From positions 5,952,501-6,016,500 of the forward strand of contig OX485807.1 in assembly GCA_950295325.1 (NCBI GenBank): 64,000 bases of DNA. Reading direction: 5' to 3'. Shown here piece by piece: positions 1-12,929 of this stretch. A program made the position numbers and the translations under genes. Position 1 is the stretch's first letter. Each line of letters starts with the position of its first letter. Under the pieces are notes generated by a model. That model saw only the letters and a list, made by a program, of their open reading frames with translations, searched no databases and was not told where the DNA came from. This stretch comes from Polytrichum commune (lineage: Eukaryota > Streptophyta > Polytrichopsida > Polytrichales > Polytrichaceae).

Positions 1-1000
1 CAACACATTAAATAAAACTTGCATATGACCCACTGAAGGAGCGTTTATTATATGCTATTGAGAATTTTTTGGTGTACCTAATATTCAAAAGAAGAATGCA
101 AGATCCTCTTGCCACCAATTGAGCTAACATGAGTGCCGACACATCAGGTCGATCAAAGGAGCTGCAAAGAAGAGCATGCTTCAACATCTGCTGAAAACAC
201 TACTCGGATGTATTGCAATTTCAGAGCAGAAATCAGAAAGACGTTTAAAACTCCCAAGAAGTTGACGACATCCTTACTGATTACCACATTACATACACTT
301 ACATCTGACGCACTGAAGGAGCGTTTATTATACGGTATTGAGAATTTTGTGGTGTACTTAAAACCGAAAAGAAACATGTATGATTATTTTCCAGCCAATT
401 TAGCTAATACAATTGCCAGCACATCATGTCGATCGAACGAGCTGCAAAAGAAGAGAATGCTCCAGTATCTCGAAAAATGGTACTCAGATGTTTGGAATTC
501 CAGAGTGAAAACCTGGAAGAAGTTTAAAATTCCCAAGAAGTTGACGACATCCTTCATTACTAGATTACAAAGACTTACACATGACCCACCGAAGGAGCGT
601 TTATTATGCGCTATTGAGAATCTAATGGTGTATCTAATCCCCAGAGAGAAAATTATATGACTCTCTTGCTACCAATTGAGCTGACATGAGTGCCGACACA
701 TCAGGTCGAACGAAGGAGCTGCAAAGAGGAACGCAAAGAAGACCATCCTCCGACATCTTTTACAATGGTGCTCTTTGCAATTTCAGAACGGAAACCTCAA
801 AGAAGCTTTCAATTCTAAAGAAGTTGATGACATCCTTAATTACCACATTACAAATACTTACAAATGGCCCACTACAAAGAAGAGAAGTGCTCCAGAATCT
901 TCACCTTAACATGGTACTCAGATGTTTTGGAAATTCAGAGCAGAAACTTGAAAGAAACTTAAAAATCCAAGGAAGTTGACGACATCCTTACCAATACAAC
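1..1000 (+). repeat. Degenerate tandem array (about 280-bp unit) with conserved coding-like frame
   Basis: Three and a half copies of a roughly 280-bp unit lie head to tail: a partial copy to about 123, then about 124-410, 411-685 and 686-990. Shared blocks are a 'gccgacacatcaggtcga'-like start, a 'cccaagaagttgacgacatc' block and a 'gaaggagcgtttattat' block. An open frame at 133-660 (175 aa) runs through two units, and both encode the same pattern: KxPKKLTTS, then a KERLLxxIEN motif, then VYL. The leftmost partial unit also encodes KERLLYAIEN in frame. The third full unit keeps KKLMTSLITTLQ but then diverges and is broken. I do not recognise the family. It may be a repeat-containing protein gene entering from the left edge, tandemly duplicated exons, or a decayed satellite with an accidental frame. 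Confidence 0.6.
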
Positions 1001-1002
1001 CT

Positions 1003-1771
1003 TAATCACCACACTTCAAAAGCCAAAGACAATCTTTAAATTCACAATTTAGCATGAGGAGGAGAAAGAATTTCACAATTACCCCTGTTCCACCTCCAGA
1101 ATTAACGTCAGAAGATGGGATGGTCGCAGATTGCGTAGGCATGAACCCACCACCTGCGAACAACATGGATCCATCGCCTCCATGGTCGAAGTACATCACT
1201 ACAAAATCAAATTCCACCGCTACCTTGAGATTACTGTTTCTTCAAATTCCGATCGAACACTCTTTCTTCGCCCTCAATATTTCTTACCCCCAATCCCGCA
1301 ACATCCTGATCCAAAAACTTCCCAATTCAGTCTCGTCGCAATTCACTCTGTCACGTTCTTGCCAATTGGTAATCCCCTTGACTTGAAATTTTTTTGTTTC
1401 TCTCGCTGTCAATATCTCTCCCTCTCTCCCTCCCTCCGGTATGATTCTTGCTCCCAAATACAATCGATTTGAACTTCAGAATCGCTAGCTCAGCTCTTTC
1501 TTGCATGAATTGCAAGGCGAAATATACACACTCCTCCACCGGGCACTTTCTTAAGAGACTCTTGCAAAAACAAAAGGGGAAGGGAAAGAGAACAGGGGAG
1601 GGGATACAGAATGTACGCATATGGTACATGATAGAGGTGGGGTAGACGTGTAACGTAGATTCTGGGATCGGAGAAGGTGGGCCGTCGATTGGATCCATTT
1701 GACGATGGCGGGAGCTTGTTCAGGAAGAGCAGAGAGTTTGGCACAGTTGTCAATGCCACGTGGGCGTACAA
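1003..1771. other. GC-richer segment with short ORFs on both strands, unassigned
   Basis: This segment is richer in G+C than its surroundings and has open frames on both strands: 1054-1386 plus (110 aa, proline-rich start), and 1490-1771 and 1351-1698 minus. None resembles a family I know. The right end (about 1645-1745) shares a recognisable block, including 'ggcgggagcttgttcaggaa', with a second copy at about 3040-3145, so part of it is duplicated. It could be an exon or UTR of an unrecognised gene. No splice model can be supported. Confidence 0.3.
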
Positions 1772-1804
1772 ATTACGATCTAGTACGATTAAGAATAACT
1801 AATA

Positions 1805-2094
1805 CTCCCTCCATCCCATAATGAATGTCCGTGTTTCTAAATTTGGCAAGATTAAGGCCTGCTGATCATTGACCGAGGAGTTGTAAGTATGACTCTTAAT
1901 TTTTTTTAAACAACAACTATTCCAAAACACCCCCGTGACTTACGGTGTCAAAAGACTTCCTGATATACTGTAGATTGTTGGTGCGAAGATGTTTGACTTT
2001 GAGTCTCAAATTTCTAGCCAGGTAGAGAAACCGGGCAATCATTTTGGGACCAAAAAATCCGGGAAGTAGGACAATCGTTTTGGGACGGAGGGAG
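1805..2094. mobile_element. Stowaway-type MITE (Tc1/Mariner), 290 bp
   Basis: The left end reads CTCCCTCCATCCCATAAT and the right end reads TTTTGGGACGGAGGGAG, giving the classic Stowaway terminal inverted repeat. TA dinucleotides flank it on both sides (1803-1804 and 2095-2096), the expected target-site duplication for this superfamily. It has no coding capacity, so it is non-autonomous. Confidence 0.9.
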
Positions 2095-2142
2095 TACTAA
2101 AGTAGATTGGTCTTGATGAGGACATTGAATAGTCTTATTACA

Positions 2143-2497
2143 ACTTAACCTCCGTAATGTCACCCCCTGTAATGTCACTCCCTCTCTTATACCCCAAAAC
2201 CCTTCGGAGCGGATGTGCTCGGTTTAAATCTCCCTCCTTTTTGTCAACATTTTTCTCTTATGTATCACGGGTTTTGACATTATAATATCCACCAAAGAAT
2301 TCAAACCACATAGTCACATGCATCACGTTGCCATTGGGGCAGTATTGTCATTATTGCAATGTTGGCTTTAAGTTATTCCATGATGTCACATGCTACATTA
2401 ATTCTCGATTATCACACGTCCATGTCACACATTGCACACCTCCTTAATATCACATGCACTTTGGTTGCCACATGCGTGATATTAAGGAGGTTAAAGT
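2143..2497. mobile_element. Foldback MITE with 'ACTTAACCTCC' ends
   Basis: The left end (acttaacctccgtaatgtcac, split over 2143-2163) is inverted at the right end, where the reverse strand reads actttaacctccttaatatc. Within the right end, 2439-2456 and 2471-2490 form an 18-bp near-perfect hairpin with a 14-nt loop. No target duplication is clear. The superfamily is not assigned. Confidence 0.6.
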
Positions 2498-2682
2498 GTA
2501 TTGCGGACCACACTAATTTTCTAGAGCCACACTAATTCTCATAATAGGAATGAATGTGGCCTCACTCTATATTCTTGGTAGAAAATTAGCGTGGGCCATA
2601 ATAATTGTTTTTCTAGAAAATGAATGGGAGTGATTATTTGTTCTTGTACTACTTTTGATGAAAAGTGACTTTCTTTTTATGT

Positions 2683-2823
2683 AAGGTGTTGGTCAGAAGT
2701 CTTCATGTAGACTTAGGGGAAGATCCAGGGATTTGGACCCATGGTAAGTCCACCTTGACTAGAAAACATTAATGTGACCCATGCTGATTTTTCACCCACA
2801 CTAATAGGACTATTTAATGTAGT
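2683..2823 (+). repeat. Dispersed repeat, copy 1 (second copy at 25058-25198)
   Basis: The block beginning 'aaggtgttggtcagaagtc' and ending 'cccacactaataggactat' recurs in the same order at 25058-25198 with scattered substitutions. It has no coding content. The flanking 2500-2680 contains related 'gtgggcc...' words. Confidence 0.6.
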
Positions 2824-5800
2824 TGTTTTTTTTTCTTTAATTTCCTAGTCCACTTCCAATTATAGGATATTGAATAGGTTGTTAGTACAAGATGATTAGC
2901 AAGCCTAATGAAGTTGTCGTGATTTTCTTCATCATTTTTGGAGCTCATAAGAATTCCAAATGATAGCAAAGACAATGGCAAGGAGAACACGGCCCATGAT
3001 CCAACATGTTCATATTAGGTACATAATGATCTTAGGTACATAATCGACGTGTGACATAGATTTCGGAGCCGGGCCAGAAGGCGGGCAATTGATTGTATCA
3101 TGTTGGCTATGGCGGGGAGCTTGTTGAGGAAGAGAAGAGATTTTTGTATAAGGTTAGCTAAGGTAGGTCGGTATTCGGTGGCTTGTTTTCTTAATTGCCC
3201 CCCTAGATTGATTGGTACGTGGTTCGGTGAGGATCAAAGAGTCAATATCATAAAGACACATGCTTGAAAGAGATTGGTCTACTTCTTCAAATATCAATAA
3301 CTATTCTACACTCAATGGTGAACACAATTGGGAGGACTTGTAAATCCAGTTAAGAAATCAATAACCATGCACTTCCAATATGCGTAACTAAATCAAGGGA
3401 GTATGATTTTCAATGTTGTTTTTTTGGCCACCAGAACTTGGATTGCAATCTTTTAAAAAACAAGGGGAATTGTGGCTTCAAGGGCCCTAACATCATTTGT
3501 AGATGTCCTTGAATATGGTGCAGTCCTCGTAGACAAATAATATCGCAAGTTTGGGCATCCCAACGAATAGATACTCCACCACAAAGTTGACAGTGGATTT
3601 TTTTATGAAAGACCATATGTAAACATGGAACATTATGGATATTGTAGATGGGTCATATTAAAGGAGGGGAGGGGGGGGGGGGGAGTTCATATTATGTAGA
3701 CATGTCTTATTAGAAGTGGTTATTTTTTCCAATTATTCCAATCCTTCAAAATATCAAGCAAGCAATTACAAGTTGTATTTTTGACAAACTTTTTGTAAGT
3801 TTTTTCATTTTTGACATGCAAAAACTCGCACAAAAATGCACGTCAATTGACACGCACAATTTAGAAGTTGACACGTACTGTAACTTGTGAAGAAAAATAA
3901 CACACATCAATTGACACGCTAGAAATTAAAATGACGCGTATTACTAGGCAACTTAAGTATTGTAAATTGTAGCTCAAGTATCTAGAGAACATAACCCATA
4001 ACAGTAGGAGAACTTCCTACACTTACTTACATGCTTAAGTTCAGCCTTGTTCTTGTAATTCCCTTTGTAATCGGGAAGGCTACACCGATTTTTTAGCTTG
4101 CAAATATTAGAGGTACCCTACTTTTCAAGGTTTTTTTTGTACAAGTTGATATATTTCATCACATTGCTAGAAGCCTATTCTGATGCAAATGAGATTTTGT
4201 GATTTTGTTTTAGGTTCATATCAACTCAAAGTAAACATATTTTTAGTTCGAATGAAATGAAAAAGATTGAATTTGAATTTGAATTCGTGAATTGAAAAGT
4301 GTTGTGGATTAAATTTATGCGAGAAATATGCTTGTGTTGGAATGAAGGCTTTTGGTTGCCCAAGGTGTATGTAAATGGCTCATTTGACTTAGAAACTTGT
4401 ATATTGCACAAAAAATTGCAACTGGTAACGTCCAATTATGTATAATTGCATAATACAATATCTCAAGTGAATTAGGTCTTGTTGAATTTATTTCACTATT
4501 TAGTTGGGTAGTGCAATTATCTTGTTAGACAATTTGTTTCTTGTCCAAGAATATGAACTTATGTATGCATATTTTTCAATGTAGCCTATCAGATTAGAGG
4601 CTTACACAATTTTGAACTAATATCAATTTCATACAAGGTTTTAAAATATTTTCACAATATTGTTCCAATATGCTAATTTGACTGGCATTCTTCTATAAAC
4701 TCGCACTATGTATTGAGAAGAATACATTACATCAAAGAGTCGCAAACAAAGATGATTCTCATGTGAATATTATATGAGTGCATATGAACATTCATCTCAT
4801 ACTATTTAGGAGACTTGGTACAATATGAGAAGTGACTTGTGTTTGCAGACATTACCAACGCATGAAAATGGTTATGTAAAAGACTTTGATGAAGAGCGGA
4901 AAGGCTCTATTGGACCAGTAGACAACCTAAAGCTTATTAACTAAAATCATACTTTGTATATACATGTTATTCAAGTGTAATCCTATTATATATGGTTTCT
5001 TCTATTTATTCATATAATGTGATGAAAGACAAAAAATTGGGTTCAATGTATTATTTTGTTTATTCTTTGTTTTTAAGAAGTAAATATATACTTATGTATG
5101 TATGTATACATATTGTGATGACAATTACTACTTCAAGCAAAGTAACAACCCACAAGATTGGCCAAATACTTACAAATGTACCTACATCTTACAATTAGCA
5201 TCTATGGCTAGCACCACCCTAGCCAACTTTCTCTAAAGTCTTAAGTTCAACATTCTTTGTTTGTTGTCCGTTAGATCAAACGGTCCTCATCCACCTCGAC
5301 TTCATCCACTCAACGGCTCATCCGCTTGACGCCTTATCCTCTCGACGTCGTGTCAATTTTCGCATGTTGTCTAATTATATTTATTAATTTAAGCACTAAT
5401 AATTATTTTCCTATTTTTAGTAGAGTTAGAGCTTTAAATCATATTGTGAGCGGTTTCGATGACGCAAGTATATAAATAAAATATTTATATATGAAGTGAA
5501 TGACATCATGAATATTTAAGTGATCTACTCATTTTCTTTCTTATGTTGTCATTGTTGGTAGTAGAACATTATTTTGCATTTGTATATTTGCATATGTTGT
5601 CTGAAACCTACTTTTCATATAAATGGAAGAAACATAATGAATTACTCTTATATATTGATAATATACTCTTCATTTCATAGAGATGAACTGAACTTTGTTG
5701 TATAATAGGTGTGAGAATTATTTCAAGTAAAATTTGGACACATTCATTCTATGTAGATCATTACATTTTTTTTAAATATCTATTAAATGAGTAGAACTGA

Positions 5801-5989
5801 TTTATTTCGCAAACATGACATATGGTTTCTAGAAATATCAACAATCATGGACAAACTTATCAACTCAATTTGAATGAGATGTATAATAGAAAAAATTAGT
5901 CATTTCAAATGAATTTCAAAGCTTGAACAATCTGAAAATTTTCCTCACAATATGGATAGTGAAAGTGAAATTGAATCAGATAAAGATGT
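2824..5989. other. AT-rich stretch without a supportable gene
   Basis: No open frame resembles a known protein. It contains a fragment related to the dispersed 'tttttggagctcat' family near 2890-2960, a second copy of the 1645-1745 block near 3040-3145, and a run of about a dozen G at 3670-3683. The remainder reads as decayed intergenic sequence. Confidence 0.5.
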
Positions 5990-6960
5990 TGGGAATGATG
6001 TAATTAGAGAACATGTTCATGTCATTCCCAATCAACAAAAGTATAGAAAAAAATTTAAGGCTACATGAAAAATTGGTAGGGCATGGTTGTTACATTACAA
6101 ACCAAATGATGGGTGAATAAACATAATTTATGAAAATCGCCGCTTGCCAAGAAATATCTATAAATTCTAGATGGAGGACATGTATAGGTTATAAAAGTTT
6201 ACAAAAATATTCTCTTACGGCTCATGAAAAGAATGTCGACCACATAAATTCGGTAGCTTGTTGGGAGGCTGTACATTTTCCTCAACATGCATATGCACTT
6301 CCAATGATTCAAGGGCTAATTGTTATGGTGGATAGACAATAATCAAACATTGTCATTGTGATGAAAATTTTATATTTTGCAACATATAATGATTGTTCAA
6401 TTTTGAGTTATCAAGACACATGCCAATTGCTTTCATTACTACAAATTCCAAATATGCTTGTTAATGATGAATATGTCTCATATAGTTTAGGATATGCAGC
6501 ATTATAATTTTCATGGACAATTTTAAAACATATTAGTGATGGACTTATAACAAATGTACACTCCTCTTCATTTTATACTTTGATGATCGATGAGGCTAGT
6601 AATCAAACTCTTGAACAAAATTTAATTGTTTATATTGTTTAGTTATTAAATAATGGGAAATGACCTCATATTTATCATATTTGTTGAGTTTTTGTTTCTT
6701 TGAGATGGTTCAACATAATCTATGTATGAGGTTGTCACTGAACTATTAGAGAAAATGCATTGGATGCCTCTCAACCAAGTAGCTTTAGCTATTGATGGGG
6801 TTTCTAATATGACGGGACACCGTAGAGGACTAACAACTAGAATATGTGCAGAGGTTCCAACTGTCATAATTGTGCAATAGCAACCTGCATGCTTTAGTTG
6901 GTCCCACACTATGCAGTGAGAGGCCTAAAACCAGGCATACTAAATGATAGGTTGCATTTT
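5990..6960 (+). pseudogene. Broken hAT-family transposase
   Basis: Several conserved blocks of hAT transposases (the zinc-finger/DUF4371-like group) appear in order on the plus strand but in shifting frames with stops. They are an N-terminal RKKFKAT...GRAWLLHY region near 6040, a LTAHEKNVDHINSVACWEA finger-like block near 6210-6270, FYTLMIDEASNQTLEQNLI near 6570-6630 (the catalytic-domain 'FYSLMIDES' region) and AIDGVSNMTGHRRGLTT near 6788-6843 (the 'DGASNMTG' block). The frames are interrupted by at least several stop codons, so no protein is made. The normal product would be a nuclear DNA-binding transposase cutting at terminal inverted repeats. I could not define the element's ends. Confidence 0.65.
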
Positions 6961-8884
6961 GGTTGAGTACACTTAACGATTGTAACTATTTTGATTGCAT
7001 GCAAACATTCTCATGTCAATATTGCATTGTGGGTGGACACCACTACCTGCTCCTTCCCAATGCACTATACCATATAAGACTACAAAATTGGACTAGTGAT
7101 ATGCACTATTTCTACCTTCTAAATTGGTTGATTTGCAACTAACTTGACTACGAGATCGTTGTAGTGTGAGCTGCATTTTAGTGGGATTCTAGTAGTAGTT
7201 TGTGTTGATCCTCAAAAGCTTAAATGTCAATATAGATGTAAAAAAAAGGTACAAATCACTCAATAAGCTCCACATGATGTGATTAAACTGACCTAAATTT
7301 TCTATAGTTAGGAAAGGACGTATCTTTTGGTGACCATTATCTTGAAGGGATTATTGTTTTGTAAAATTGGACTTGGGCGATGACAAGGAGCTCTTGACTA
7401 TTATGAAAGAAACTCATCCATTGTTTTGAGCATGCAAAGCAGACTCGTCAATTGTACATACAATCAAATGATACTTCGCCATTGTGCCATTTGCAATAAA
7501 TCGTACATGTACCACAAGGGATAACCGATTCAAAAAAATGTAATCTTTAGGTGATAGATTGAAGAAGTTCTTTTTCAACTCTAATCAAGTTGGATGTTTT
7601 GATATTGGAAATTTGGGAGCAATCTTTTATGTGTGTAAAAAACAAGAGAGGAAAATATTATATTTTGAATCCCTTGGTGTACGTAACAATGTGTGTGTTT
7701 CATGCGGACAATTACAAGTACATGCATTTGAGCGAAGCTTAAGTCATAGATTTATGGTTGTGAACATGTGTGTTATGTGTGCGCAAGATATTGCAAAACA
7801 CAACTATAATGTCACCACTCACTCATCTTGTAAGCATCTCTATGGTGGGCTAACCTTCGTCCACATTGCAAAAGCATATCACATGTCTTGGTTCTTTGTT
7901 TGGATAATTGTTGGTTTATTTTTCCCCTTGCAAAACATATCATAATTTCAAGAGCACATTCATTTATGAACAGTGAACCATAATTTCCACATGAGATGTG
8001 AGTGTGTTTCAATCAATGGAAGAACGACACGTGGAAGGATGCCAAGGATAATCAATTAATTTGAAGTTGAGCCATACTTCAAAGGCTCTCATACTAACAA
8101 ATGTGAGAATATCTTGCTAGGGTTTGCCTGAGGTAGTTCCTAATATCATTTCTCGTTAAATTTAAGACAACAAAGTGTGCGATTGAAAATTGCATGCAAT
8201 AAATAAAGATGAGTATAGAATTAGATTGCCTAAGAACAACACCAATATTCACATGCAAAGTGGCACTTGTTGTATCTTGTTATTAGAGGTTCACTTGTGT
8301 AGGAGGCTCAACTCCATGTAGATGATACAATGAAACTTAGGTTCGAGCTACTTAAGGGGTAGGCATCCATGCACATGGTCAGATATACTAGGTCACTTGA
8401 AAACAAATAATGTGAAAATGGACTTTTTGGAAGCCCCAAATTGTTCATGGCAACATTCCTAGTTTCACTAAAATTCTTTGTGCATTATTCTACTTCTTGA
8501 CATGAAATTTACATAGTAGCAAACAACCAAACTCGTACAAACAAAATACTTAGTGTTAATTTGAACTCAAGTGCCTTGGTGATAATTCCATCAATTATAT
8601 TCGAGGTCCAAAACATACATAAGGAGGTTTTATATCTAATTTTCAATTGCAAACATATTAGAACACACAAGTTTACAAACACATGTAATATCAATTCTAT
8701 TGTAATCTTGGTTATTGACATTGCTTATTCCTCTAGTACCCAATAGGAAAAAAAAGGTTTGAAGTGGGATATTAGGCAATTTTTTTTAGGTTTGTAAGTA
8801 AGACCATTTAGGTGGTGTAAAAACTCTAACAATGTTGTGTTTTTGTTTTGGTTGGTATGAAATTGTGTTGGGAAGCAATCTCTA
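6961..8884. other. AT-rich stretch without a supportable gene
   Basis: The longest open frame (7559-7945 plus, 128 aa) has no recognisable domain and sits in low-complexity AT-rich sequence. It may be the decayed 3' remainder of the hAT element upstream. Nothing else is supported. Confidence 0.4.
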
Positions 8885-9198
8885 CACTAGTAGAAAACTA
8901 TGCCATAAAGAACAACAACCGAAATCCGTTGCGGGTTCCTTTGACCAGCGTAATATGCAATCGCTAAACAACTGCAAATTTATTTTTATGGTTTAGCGAC
9001 TGATATTATAAGAATTTGAAGGCGTGTAACATACCGTTGGAAAGGTCTCGAACGCCCCCATAATTTTCAAAACTGTAGTCACAAAATGAAAAAGAAAAAG
9101 AAAAAAATGCAGTCGTTCATCAACTACAAATCATGCTAGTCAAAAGAACCGCAACCAATTTCGACTATGATTTTTTTGAGCATAGATTTCTACTAGTG
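8885..9198. mobile_element. CACTA-type MITE, 314 bp
   Basis: It starts CACTAGTAGAAAACTATGCC and ends in the inverted form (GCATAGATTTCTACTAGTG), the hallmark of En/Spm (CACTA) elements. The flanking trinucleotides are CTA on the left and CCA on the right, compatible with a decayed 3-bp target duplication. Internal sequence has several 'cagtcgtt...aactgcaaat' motifs typical of subterminal repeats. A more decayed relative lies at 16690-16953 inside prohibitin intron 1. Confidence 0.85.
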
Positions 9199-9589
9199 CC
9201 AATAGAAAGCACAACCTTAAACATGACAACTCCAAATGACTACTTTGCTAAATTGACTTATTGTCCAATAAGATCTCTCGTCAATCCGTCACCCTAATCT
9301 ACAAACATGTTGTTTGAATTTGTAATATTTCGTACCATGTTCACCACTACCACTCACAAACAATCTCAAGATGTATTAGTATACTAACCCTTTTTGCCCA
9401 AATGAACAAGTAGGCAAGCCGTAGGGTAAACAAAAACCCATATGAACTAAATCCAAACTTCAATGTGTATGGAATCGACTCATTATTCTTATACCGAGTA
9501 CTCGATAAAATAATGAACAATACAAGAATTAATCATCTTTTTAGGGAGCGTAATAATTTTCTTTTGTGAATTTTCAGGAGACACAGGTC

Positions 9590-9796
9590 ATGGAACGAGA
9601 TGCAGCAAAACAACAAGCTACTGATGGACAAGTTGCGAGGTGGGATAGCTTGAAAGTTGAAATTATGGAGCTAATATTTGCCCGGTTGCCTGTGAAAGAT
9701 GTAGTCCGAGCTAGCTGCGTGTGCCTACCCTGGTTCCAGATCGTGCACTCCCATGGCTTCTTGTGTTGCATTATGAAACACAAAGGCTTGATTTAA
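9590..9796 (+). pseudogene. F-box protein fragment
   Basis: The frame from ATG 9590 to the stop at 9796 encodes 68 residues. Residues from about 18 to 55 form an F-box: WDSLKVEIMELIFARLPVKD followed by VVRASCVCLPWFQIV. F-box proteins link substrates to SCF ubiquitin ligases through SKP1. Just upstream, 'tgaattttcag' before 9577 looks like a splice acceptor, so this may be the second exon of a gene with an upstream leader exon. The frame ends only about a dozen residues after the F-box and no Kelch or LRR region follows, so the substrate-binding half is missing. A truncated pseudogene is most likely. A very short F-box gene, or one with a further downstream exon, cannot be excluded. Confidence 0.6.
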
Positions 9797-9830
9797 CCAT
9801 GACATTCTTCAACCACTTTAAAGTATATGG

Positions 9831-10057
9831 ATGTAATTTAGGGTTTTGTTTGTTGTTTTATGGTGTTTTATTGCTAGTTAAATAAGTGTCTACTCCCTGC
9901 AAAGGGTGAAGTATACATCTAACGCCATCGCCCTAGGGCGTGGTTTAGGATGTTCTACGAACATACACTCTATCCACTCTGGTGTCCTCCGGAAACTGGA
10001 GTTATTCTTCTTCTATTCAAATGTAATTTAGGGTTTTGTTTGTTTGTTTTATGGTCT
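9831..10057 (+). repeat. 35-bp direct repeat pair flanking about 150 bp
   Basis: The block 'atgtaatttagggttttgtt' plus following T/G-rich bases occurs at about 9832-9867 and again at about 10021-10056. The DNA between is unlike its flanks and contains a CGCCCTAGGGCG palindrome near 9926. The arrangement suggests a local duplication in the 3' side of the F-box fragment. Confidence 0.5.
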
Positions 10058-12929
10058 ACTGGCACTTCATCCAGATGAGCTTGTTATGTGGGCTTGGGAA
10101 GAAACATTGAGATCCGGGAACAACCGTATTCAAATCCTTGACATGCCATAGCTCTCAATCTGAATTTGAGTTCGGGAGAGGGATATTAACGATGGCTATT
10201 CATTTGACATTGTAGACTATGGAGGTTGTACCCAATATTAGAAAAGAGAACAAGACCCCACCTCTTAGTATTGTTATGGATTGTATTTACGCAACAAAAT
10301 TGAAAGTTGCGTTGCATTTGTAAATCTACAAAGAAGCATAAGCACGAAACGGAATGAGAATCAAATTTCCTTTGGTTTAGTTATGATTATTGAAAGTGCA
10401 TGTGTGTTGATGTTTTAAAAGAGGTTCATCAAGCAGCCTCCCCCACCACCCCACACCCATATCGCTCTGATTGTGTTGACTATTGAGTGTATGATGATTG
10501 ATATATGGTTTTTGAACATGTTGTTGTCTAGTATTTTTTAAGCACGAGTCTCTGTGAGTTTCGTTTTTAGATCTAACCTAACCACACACCACTCACACGT
10601 TGGTGTCCAATTGAGATAAATAATTGAATAAGGCCTGTGTATCTTACCGCTCGTTCTTTGATAAGGCATTAGAATAAATGTGTGTTGCTTATGTAGATCC
10701 ATATCTTCATCGTATCTCGAACCTTGCCCTAAGTTTCGAGCCAAATGGGACAATCTCTTTACTTGGAGGACAAATTGGACTTTGGGGAGGGAAGTGAGGA
10801 GAGTGGCGTGCTTAGTTTAAACCAACATGGAAAAAGGGTCAAAAACTGTGTTGTTGTTGTTGAAATAATGTGATGTATTTCTCCAATTGGAGCATGCACA
10901 TAAATAGTATAAATTAACATTGATGTAAAATACCTAAAGTCAAATACACATTGCATGGATATCTTATTATAGATGTCACAAGCGACCAAATTTTCACATT
11001 TGTCTTTGTAGTAGGTTGTGTTATGTATAGTTTGAGTGTCATAGGCAAAGTAAATTCAATTGTTATGATCGTATTGAGCTTGTACAAATTATCACATAGA
11101 TCATAGGAAGTATATTGATGTCTTTGAGGGTTTATAATAGGCTAACATTTCTCAGGCTTGCATATAGGGTGGTCCCTTTCCTAAATAGGGTGGGCTACTG
11201 GTTTCCTTGAACATGATAGAGAGATTCCTTGCACAACTAGTTTTGCTACTAGTTGACTAACAACTTCACATGCGAGTATGCACAGACTGGACCGACGCAT
11301 GTTGGGCGGCATTGTATTGGTTGGTTGAATTGTAACTTTAAATGAATTTTGTATTGCGCTTCAGTAATCAAACCCCACCTAATGGTTTGCATTTGTTACA
11401 TGAACAATACTCAAGATGACAACCATTCATTTTGCAAGGATGACCCATATGAAGCGGGGTATGATTCTTGTATGGATGTGTGGTGTGTTACTGTATACTT
11501 CAATTTGATACACAACAATGTGGTGAAAGGAGTTAAAACAATTGTTGTTGTATAAATTGTGTTAGCTTTATTACAATTGGTAGGGTTGTGCGAGCCATGG
11601 GGAAGGGACTATTTAGGGACATTGGATGAATGTGTTTCTTACACTTTCTTATTATTTCTCAATGAATACATAATATGCTCATCGTATGATCCTTTTTATA
11701 TGTGTTTTATGAATCTTCAAATCTGTTGTGGCATCCCATTCAACCTACATACCCGCCCACCTCCATAACCAATCATCTATATATTAGAGGCACATGAGTG
11801 TAACATTCTCCAAACAAGGTAAATGATTAGTAAGAAAGTGAGACATAGTTATGTGAGATTAATGAGGTTTTCTCTCAACCAATGTGAATGTAAGAGTACA
11901 ACAAAGGGAGAGGTGTCCCCATTGAGATTGTGTGATACGCATTGTTAAAATTACAAAGAGACATTAAATTTTATACGTGTGGAGTGTTTCTTTGTAAGAA
12001 ATCACAATGGAGAGTTTTTTTTAAATTCTATGAAGTGAGTGTGACAATCCTCTTAGCTCTCATTTGCGTATTAAGATAGATACACCTAGTGTGGAAAACG
12101 ACATATAATGATTTTTAACCACACATCCAAGCCTAAGATGTACAAATCTGATAGAAAAGTAAAATACAATGTTAGAGGTCCACCTTGAGTTTTTGCATGT
12201 CAACTTTGAACTCTCGTCTCTTCCATGAAAGATTCAACAAGATGTTGTTTTATTAACATCAACTTGACTTCATGTAGATTGATTGAACTCAAATTGCCAT
12301 CTTAAATGGTAGTGGCACAATCACATATACATGTGTGGTTTGAAGCATTACCGAGACATTACGGGTGATGATGTGGGCCAACAAAGAATAATATTTGGTT
12401 CACTTTTCAATCACCTAGTAGTCCACATGTTCTAATTTTTACAAAGTTATTTGAATTGGGTTTCCTCTAACTTAAGTCAAGATCCTCTTGTGGCATGTGA
12501 TTGGAAATCCTTCATCAACACTTCAGTCCATTACTTCAACATACTCCAATAAACACATAAGGTGTGTAGTCATAAAGTGGTATGTGATTTTAAATGGTTT
12601 CTAGTATATAAGTACATATTCAAGTCTAAAATATATATATCTATATACATATATATATGAAAGAAAACCATTTAAGAACATCTATGAGCACCACTTCATG
12701 AATTCATAAATATTCACCTTCATTCCAAAAATAATACATATGTTGGAATGTTGAAAGTGGCCACTTTAGGCACACTTACCTTATGTCCTCGTATTGATGG
12801 CATTTAGGAGCAACACTTAGCACTTAAGTATCTATTCTAATTCAATTATCTGTCAATAAATCTTAACAAACAACCATGTCCATGTGTTGTTGATTAGGAC
12901 AAGATATATGTGCCTACTTTGGATATTGG
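10058..12929. other. AT-rich stretch without a supportable gene
   Basis: The 10440-10620 part is a degenerate copy of the dispersed family described at 12930-13165. 'atatatatatc' tracts occur near 12630. Open frames are below 80 aa and featureless. Confidence 0.4.

Noticed and set aside
1-1000. CRISPR-like array
   Set aside because: Units are about 280 bp and vary along their whole length, without the short identical repeats and unique spacers of CRISPR. The genome is eukaryotic.
6130-6342. Intact small gene of 70 codons
   Set aside because: It is one surviving frame of a broken hAT transposase whose other conserved blocks continue in other frames.
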